A stretch of DNA of 60,770 bases, from contig DASUZB010000339.1 of NCBI GenBank assembly GCA_036377075.1, positions 1 through 60,770 on the forward strand. Direction: 5' to 3'. Origin of the DNA: DASUZB01 sp036377075. GTDB taxonomy: Bacteria > Actinomycetota > CALGFH01. The notes under the pieces were generated by a model. The model had not been told where the DNA came from and did not search any database. It was given only the letters and a program-made list of their open reading frames with translations. A program made the translations under genes and the position numbers. Positions 57,301 to 60,770 of the stretch are shown piece by piece (position 1 is the first letter of the stretch; every line of letters begins with the position of its first letter).

Positions 57301-59282
57301 AGGCCCGCCTCGAGCACCAGCCGGTTGAAGCCGTCGCTCTCCGCCTGGCCGCGGAGGCTGGCCGCGAACGCCTCCTGGAACAGGTCGCGCACGGCCGGCA
57401 GGTCGATCTCGCGGCCGTCGGCCGAGAGGCTGAAGTCGTGGATCCACACCGGCGGCGCGCCCGCCGGCCGCACCTCGTAGGGGCGCTCCTCGACCACCTC
57501 GACGCCCATGTCCTCGAGCATCGGCACGGCGTCGGACAGCGGCAGCGGGTGCTCGGCCCAGAACAGCTTGAAGCGCAGCTGCCCCGGCGCCGCCTCCAAC
57601 GGCCGGTACAGGCTCATGCCGAGCCCGCCCGCCTCCGCCAGGCCCTCCATCCGCTGCACGTCGTAGACCGCGCTGCGGGCGGAGAAGTCCTCCCGGTAGG
57701 CGGCGGGGAAGGCGTCGCCGTAGCGGTTGGTGAGCCGGTTGCCGACCTCCTCGCCGTGCTGCTCCAGCAGCAGCCCGTGCAGCTCGTCGCGCCAGGAGCG
57801 GCTCGCCTCGACCAGCCGGCTCTCGATCTCCAGGACGTCGAACTCCGGCAGCCCGCTCGGCGGGATGCGCGCGATGAAGTGCAGCCGGGCGAGCACCGAC
57901 TCGGACAGCTGCACGGAGAAGTCGTCCAGCGTGGCGCCGGGGAAGGCGTGCTGCAGCACCGCCTCGATGCGTCGCCGCACCTCGGTGTTGTAGCGGTCGC
58001 GCGGCACGTAGATGAGGCACGACAGGAAGCGCCCGTAGGGGTCGCGCCAGAGGAACAGGCGCACGCGGCGGCGCTCCTCCAGGCGGAGGATGCCCATCGT
58101 CACCTCGAACAGGCTGTCCTCGGAGATCTGGAACAGCTCGTCCCTGGGGAAGCTGTCGATGATGTTGAGCAGCGCCTTCTCGTCGTGGCCGCCCGGAGCC
58201 AGGTTGGCCCGCTCCAGCACGCCGGCCACCTTGCGGCGCAGCACCGGGATCTCGCGCGGGCTGCGGTTGTAGGCGACCGAGGTGTACAGCCCGAGGAAAC
58301 GCCACTCGCCGGTCACCTCGCCGTCGTCGCCGAAGCGCTTGACGCCGATGTAGTCGAGGTAGGAGGGACGGTGCACGGTGGCGCGCGAGTTCGCCTTGGT
58401 CAGGGTGAGGGCGTGCCGTTCCCGCGCCAGCCGGCGCACCTCGGGCGGCAGCTTGGCGAAGCTGATGGAGACCGGCCGGTCGCCGTGGTCGCGCAGGATC
58501 CCGAGCCCGGTGCCGGGCACCGAGCGCAGCGCGTCCTCGCCGCCCTCGTCGATCAGGTCGTACTCGCGGTAGCCCAGGAAGGTGAAGTTGTCGTCGCGGA
58601 TCCACTCCAGCAGGGCCTTTGCCTCGGCGAGCTCGACCTGGTCGATGGCCGGCGGGTTCTCCTCGTAGCGCGCCAGGATCTCGCCGACCTGCGCGCGCAT
58701 GGCCTCCCAGTCCTCGACCGACGCGCGCACGTCTTCGAGCACCCGATGCAGCCCGTCGGTGAGCGCCTCGAGCACGTCGGGCTCGGTCTGGCGGTCGATC
58801 TCCATGTGGATGTACGACTCGCGCAGGACGTCGTCGCCCTCCGTGCCCTTCTGCAGCACCTCCAGCAGCTCGCCCTGCTCGTTGCGCCGCACCTGGACGA
58901 CCGGGTGGATGGGCAGGTGGATGGTGAAGCCGTGGCGGTTGAGCTCCATCGCCACCGAGTCCACCAGGAACGGCATGTCGTCGGTGATGACCTCGACGAT
59001 GGTGTGGATCGAACGCCAGCCGTGCTCCTCGAAGCGGGGGCTGAAGACGCGGACCTTGGCGCTGCCGGGCGGGCGGCGGCGGCCGAAGCTCCAGTGGGCG
59101 AGCATGGCGCCGTAGAGGTCGTCGATGTCGAGGTCGACCAGGTCCTCCGGAGCGACGTTGCCGTAGTAGCGGCGCGCCAGCGCCTCGACCTGCGGGGCGT
59201 CCTCCTCCGGCAGCTTCTCGTGGATCATCGTGGCGATGCGGTCGAGGATCTCCGCCTTCATCTGCTCCGGCTTCGTCGCCAT
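54327..59282 (-). CDS. gdh: NAD-specific glutamate dehydrogenase, large GDH180 type
   Basis: 1651 residues from ATG 59282, which has AGGAGA upstream; an upstream in-frame start at 59333 adds 17 unlike residues. The long N-terminal part holds ACT-like segments (for example FLVDSVAMELNRHGFTIHL near 115-133). The catalytic part includes RGGIRWSDRREDFRTEVLGL, VPVGAKGGFVVK, DKGTATFSDIANSIA and GVDCSDHEVNIKVLL, all family hallmarks (Bac_GDH). Oxidises glutamate to 2-oxoglutarate with NAD. In mycobacteria this class is inhibited by the FHA protein GarA. Convergent with hisF, divergent from the EspC-like gene. Confidence 0.95.
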   Translation of the reverse strand: MATKPEQMKAEILDRIATMIHEKLPEEDAPQVEALARRYYGNVAPEDLVDLDIDDLYGAMLAHWSFGRRRPPGSAKVRVFSPRFEEHGWRSIHTIVEVITDDMPFLVDSVAMELNRHGFTIHLPIHPVVQVRRNEQGELLEVLQKGTEGDDVLRESYIHMEIDRQTEPDVLEALTDGLHRVLEDVRASVEDWEAMRAQVGEILARYEENPPAIDQVELAEAKALLEWIRDDNFTFLGYREYDLIDEGGEDALRSVPGTGLGILRDHGDRPVSISFAKLPPEVRRLARERHALTLTKANSRATVHRPSYLDYIGVKRFGDDGEVTGEWRFLGLYTSVAYNRSPREIPVLRRKVAGVLERANLAPGGHDEKALLNIIDSFPRDELFQISEDSLFEVTMGILRLEERRRVRLFLWRDPYGRFLSCLIYVPRDRYNTEVRRRIEAVLQHAFPGATLDDFSVQLSESVLARLHFIARIPPSGLPEFDVLEIESRLVEASRSWRDELHGLLLEQHGEEVGNRLTNRYGDAFPAAYREDFSARSAVYDVQRMEGLAEAGGLGMSLYRPLEAAPGQLRFKLFWAEHPLPLSDAVPMLEDMGVEVVEERPYEVRPAGAPPVWIHDFSLSADGREIDLPAVRDLFQEAFAASLRGQAESDGFNRLVLEAGLAWHEIAVLRGYCKYLRQTRMTFSQDYMEEALAGNPAIAHQLVELFRARFDPAGAAVPPAAEAADDGARQAGEPAEAALAALATMPAQDRRAAAMELLSRDISAAIDAVANLDEDRILRSFLNLIESTLRTNYFRRDDGGGRRPYLSFKLDSSQIPVLPLPRPKYEVFVYSPRTEGVHLRGGKVARGGIRWSDRREDFRTEVLGLMKAQMVKNAVIVPVGAKGGFVVKRPPTGRQALQEEVVACYSTLIRGMLDLTDNRVDGRVVPPPQTVRYDDDDPYLVVAADKGTATFSDIANSIAAEYGFWLDDAFASGGSAGYDHKKMGITARGAWESVKRHFRELGVNTQTTEFTVVGIGDMSGDVFGNGMLLSRHIKLVGAFNHLHVFVDPDPDPEASFAERERLFNLPRSTWDDYDHELLSPGGGIWPRSAKSIKLSAEARRVLGVETEALTPNELVQALLAAPVDLLWNGGIGTYVKSSSESHTDVGDRTNDGVRVDATELRCKVVGEGGNLGLTQLARIEFGLGGGRVNTDSIDNSAGVDCSDHEVNIKVLLNSVVAAGDLTRKQRNELLADMTDQVAQAVLLDNYRQVQAISLMEAQRDVLLDEQARMMRSLERAGRLDRKLEFLPDRETLAERRAQARGLTRPELAVLLAYAKVTLKDELVASDVLEDAYLANDLERYLPAVLRERFAEQVRSHPLRREIIATYIANSMVNRVGASFAHRLHEEAGAAAPDVARAYTAAREVFDMRRLWKELSELDYVVSTNVQNALMIEAKRLLRRASLWFLRNRRQPLDISATVDHFAPGVATLARELPGLLAKADVDALTATAERYARKGVPEALATRVASMDALISGLNVIEVASATGEPVEAVAAVWFALGARLDLHWLRDQIARLSSQSRWEALARGALRDDLYSEQRDLTCQVLRPSSRAEDAETLIDGWMDENRSSLARCFDMLEDLKEAETLDIAMLSVALREIRNLNQTGAAAATGEAG

Positions 59283-59384
59283 CCGGGCTCTCCTGCTCGC
59301 GGTCGCCGCCGCGGCCGGGCACGAGCCGATCACGCCCTCGTGCGCCGCCTGACGGGACGACGGTTCGCCTCTACCTGGTCCCTA

Positions 59385-59405
59385 GGGTAGTAGATCGTCC
59401 TACCC
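59385..59405. promoter_or_regulatory. Inverted repeat in the gdh / EspC-like divergent region
   Basis: GGGTAG-N9-CTACCC, perfect 6-bp arms, about 100 nt upstream of gdh and 130 nt upstream of the EspC-like gene. Could be an operator for either. TACCCT within the left arm read on the minus strand might be a gdh -10; no clear -35. Confidence 0.4.
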
Positions 59406-59535
59406 ATGCCGCCGGTGAAAGCCCGACGCCCCCGTGACCGGGCAGGAATCCTTCGGGCGGTCCGGACGATCTGAACCTTGGGCGCCATCCGCCCCGTACC
59501 TCCGTGCGGTGCGGCAGGACGGCGTCTGGAGCGGC

Positions 59536-59841
59536 ATGGCGGAGATCAGGGTCGACCCGGCCGCGCTGCGGGACGCGGGCGGCGAGCTCGAAGCGGTCGC
59601 CGGGCGCGTCGACGCCGCCCGGCGCGGCCTCGCCAGCCTCGGCGGGACCGCCGCGGCCGCCGGCGACGGCCCCGCCGCCGCCAGCTTCGAGCGCATGCGG
59701 GCGGCCCTGGACGCCGGCGTCGACCGGGCGGGCCTGCTGCTGTCGCTGCTCGGCCGCCGGGTGGAAGCGGGCGCCGACGGATACCAGGCCACCGACCAGG
59801 CGGCCCTGCCGCCCCCGCCGGCACCGGGCGGCGCCCCGTGA
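59536..59841 (+). CDS. EspC-like type VII secretion target (WXG100-related)
   Basis: 101 residues from ATG 59536 (GGAG 5 nt upstream). Helical, Ala-rich, beginning EIRVDPAALRDAGGELEAVA and ending DGYQATDQAALPPPP. The 'I.VDPAALR...' start, central hairpin and 'A.GY..TD..A' end match the EspC/ESX-secretion-target family, small partners exported with larger ESX substrates. Directly overlaps the following toxin-like gene by 4 nt, the usual small-partner-then-effector order. Confidence 0.75.
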   Translation: MAEIRVDPAALRDAGGELEAVAGRVDAARRGLASLGGTAAAAGDGPAAASFERMRAALDAGVDRAGLLLSLLGRRVEAGADGYQATDQAALPPPPAPGGAP

Positions 59842-60770
59842 TCCTCGCCGACGCGGACCCGGTCGCGGTCCCCGCCGGCGACCCCACCGCGCTGCGGGCG
59901 GCCGCCAGCACCCTGTCGGCCTCGGCCGAGGCACAGGACAGCGCCGCCGCGACGGTCGCGGCCGTGGCCGGCACGGCGGTCCCGCCCGCCTGGACGGGCA
60001 CGGCCGCGAGCTCGTGCGCCGGCGCCGAGGAACGCGCGGTGGCCGACTGCCGCGCCCTGGTCCGCGCCATGCGCGAGGCGGCCGCCGCCGTCGCCCAGCT
60101 CGCCGCGGAGCTGGCCGAGGCCGTCGACGACGCCCGCCGGGCGGCCGGCCAGGCCGCCGACCTCGCCGCCGCCCAGCGCCGCCTCGACCACGTCGCGGTG
60201 GTCGCCAGCCCGTCCGACCTGCCGTCCCTGCAACGGCGCGCCGACCGGCTCGCCTCGGAGGCGACCGGCATCCAGCACCGGAGCGCCGCTGCCGCCGAAC
60301 GAGCCCGCCTCGCCAACCTCGCCGCCGCCGCGGCGTTCGACCAGGTCACCGCGAGCCTCCCCCAGGTCGCCACCCTCACGGCCGACTGCCCTCCCACGAC
60401 CAGGGCCGCCACCCGATCCGCGATCGACGCCCAGCTCGCCGTTCTCCTGGGCCGACCCCTGACCGTCACCGAATCTCCCGAAGACCCGGACGCCACGCTC
60501 CCGGAGTCCGTCTTCGGCCTCGGCATGCTCCTCGCCGGCGGCGGCGTAGTCATCAACCCAGCCAAGAAGAAGGGCAAGGGCAAGCGCGGTGGACAGGCCG
60601 GCCGTGCTACGAGCGGCGCCGGGGGTCCCAGCGGGGGCAAGCCGCCGAAGGACGAAGGTCAGAAGCAGAGGGTCATGCCAGGGCCGGTTTGGACCGCGGA
60701 CGAGGCCAAGGCGAAGGCACGAGAGATGGGGTGGACGAAGACCAACTACCTCTCAGGCAGTTCCGACGAG
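59838..60770 (+). CDS. Putative type VII-secreted polymorphic toxin (partial, runs off the window)
   Basis: Open from GTG 59838 to the right edge, 311 residues so far. Residues 1-190 are Ala-rich helices like a long WXG/LXG-type N-terminal transport domain (a W51-T-G turn between helices, then a coiled coil with DDARRAAGQAADLAAAQRRL). A short hydrophobic piece (FGLGMLLAGGGVVI, about 220) and a Lys/Gly/Pro linker (AKKKGKGKRGG) follow. The last visible residues, WTADEAKAKAREMGWTKTN, look like the start of a C-terminal toxin domain of the Ntox21-like kind. Codon use becomes less GC-biased from about 60540, as expected for an exchanged toxin tip. An immunity gene should follow outside the window. 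Confidence 0.65.
   Translation, partial: MILADADPVAVPAGDPTALRAAASTLSASAEAQDSAAATVAAVAGTAVPPAWTGTAASSCAGAEERAVADCRALVRAMREAAAAVAQLAAELAEAVDDARRAAGQAADLAAAQRRLDHVAVVASPSDLPSLQRRADRLASEATGIQHRSAAAAERARLANLAAAAAFDQVTASLPQVATLTADCPPTTRAATRSAIDAQLAVLLGRPLTVTESPEDPDATLPESVFGLGMLLAGGGVVINPAKKKGKGKRGGQAGRATSGAGGPSGGKPPKDEGQKQRVMPGPVWTADEAKAKAREMGWTKTNYLSGSSDE

Noticed and set aside
59401..59437. Possible degenerate copy of the dispersed repeat upstream of the EspC-like gene (antisense reading LSPAAWVGRS resembles the antisense of copy D, PPAAWVGAS).
   Set aside because: Only about 12 of 18 bases align without gaps and neither the left GGGGTCC nor the right AGCCCCCC end is intact; compatible with chance in GC-rich DNA.
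1..60770. tRNA, rRNA, CRISPR arrays, insertion sequences, attachment sites.
   Set aside because: No T-loop (GGTTCGAATC-like) with CCA-type acceptor, no regular repeat-spacer array and no transposase-like frame was seen on either strand.

Overview
The window is a GC-rich (well over 70% by eye) chromosomal segment from an actinobacterium. The markers are a complete division and cell-wall (dcw) cluster with SepF and DivIVA/Wag31 and no FtsA, a DUF3040 protein, a HisA of the PriA type, a translational-type T-box in front of ileS, a GDH180-class glutamate dehydrogenase and an EspC-like type VII secretion target. I see no tRNA, rRNA, CRISPR array, insertion sequence or prophage. The genus cannot be read from the sequence.

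Layout. 1-6.2 kb: unrelated single genes (a partial 3' end, a membrane-anchored protein, a DUF222/HNH nuclease, a GNAT remnant, an M23 lipoprotein, dinB, an enoyl-CoA hydratase, DUF3040), closed by a good intrinsic terminator. 6.2-10.8 kb (minus): moxR, DUF58, transglutaminase. 10.9-13.9 kb: a TetR regulator behind two adjacent palindromes, an HNH nuclease and a membrane metallophosphoesterase. 14.0-35.1 kb: the dcw cluster mraZ-rsmH-ftsL-ftsI-murE-murF-mraY-murD-ftsW-murG-murC-murB-ftsQ-ftsZ-pgeF-yggS-sepF-yggT-divIVA, mostly with 1-20 nt overlaps. 35.1-41.9 kb (mostly minus): MarR, an HExxH protein, ileS with its T-box, rluD, lspA and a TraR/DksA-like protein. 42.2-49.0 kb: dnaE, a secreted Asp-box propeller protein and a LON-domain protein. 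49.2-54.3 kb: a histidine operon in which hisD and hisC form one reading frame, then hisB-hisH-hisA(priA)-hisF. 54.3-59.3 kb (minus): a large NAD-dependent glutamate dehydrogenase. 59.5 kb to the right edge: an EspC-like protein and an incomplete toxin-like protein running off the window.

The features most worth attention are these. (1) A roughly 80-bp GC-rich, partly palindromic repeat lies inside ftsW, murG, pgeF and lspA. It is always read in the same frame, so four unrelated proteins carry the same peptide signature ending PSxSPPVN; fragments also lie in the ftsZ leader and perhaps at the end of murC. (2) The ftsL-ftsI gap holds five consecutive near-perfect hairpins. Their loops carry three copies of CTTCCCC, the exact complement of the ftsI ribosome-binding region. 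(3) hisD and hisC are fused. (4) A perfect GAAC-N4-GTTC LexA-type site and 10-bp-phased MraZ repeats control the head of the dcw cluster. (5) A 7-bp-arm palindrome abuts a perfect DnaA box upstream of dnaE. (6) IleRS has a swapped GVHH signature in place of HIGH.
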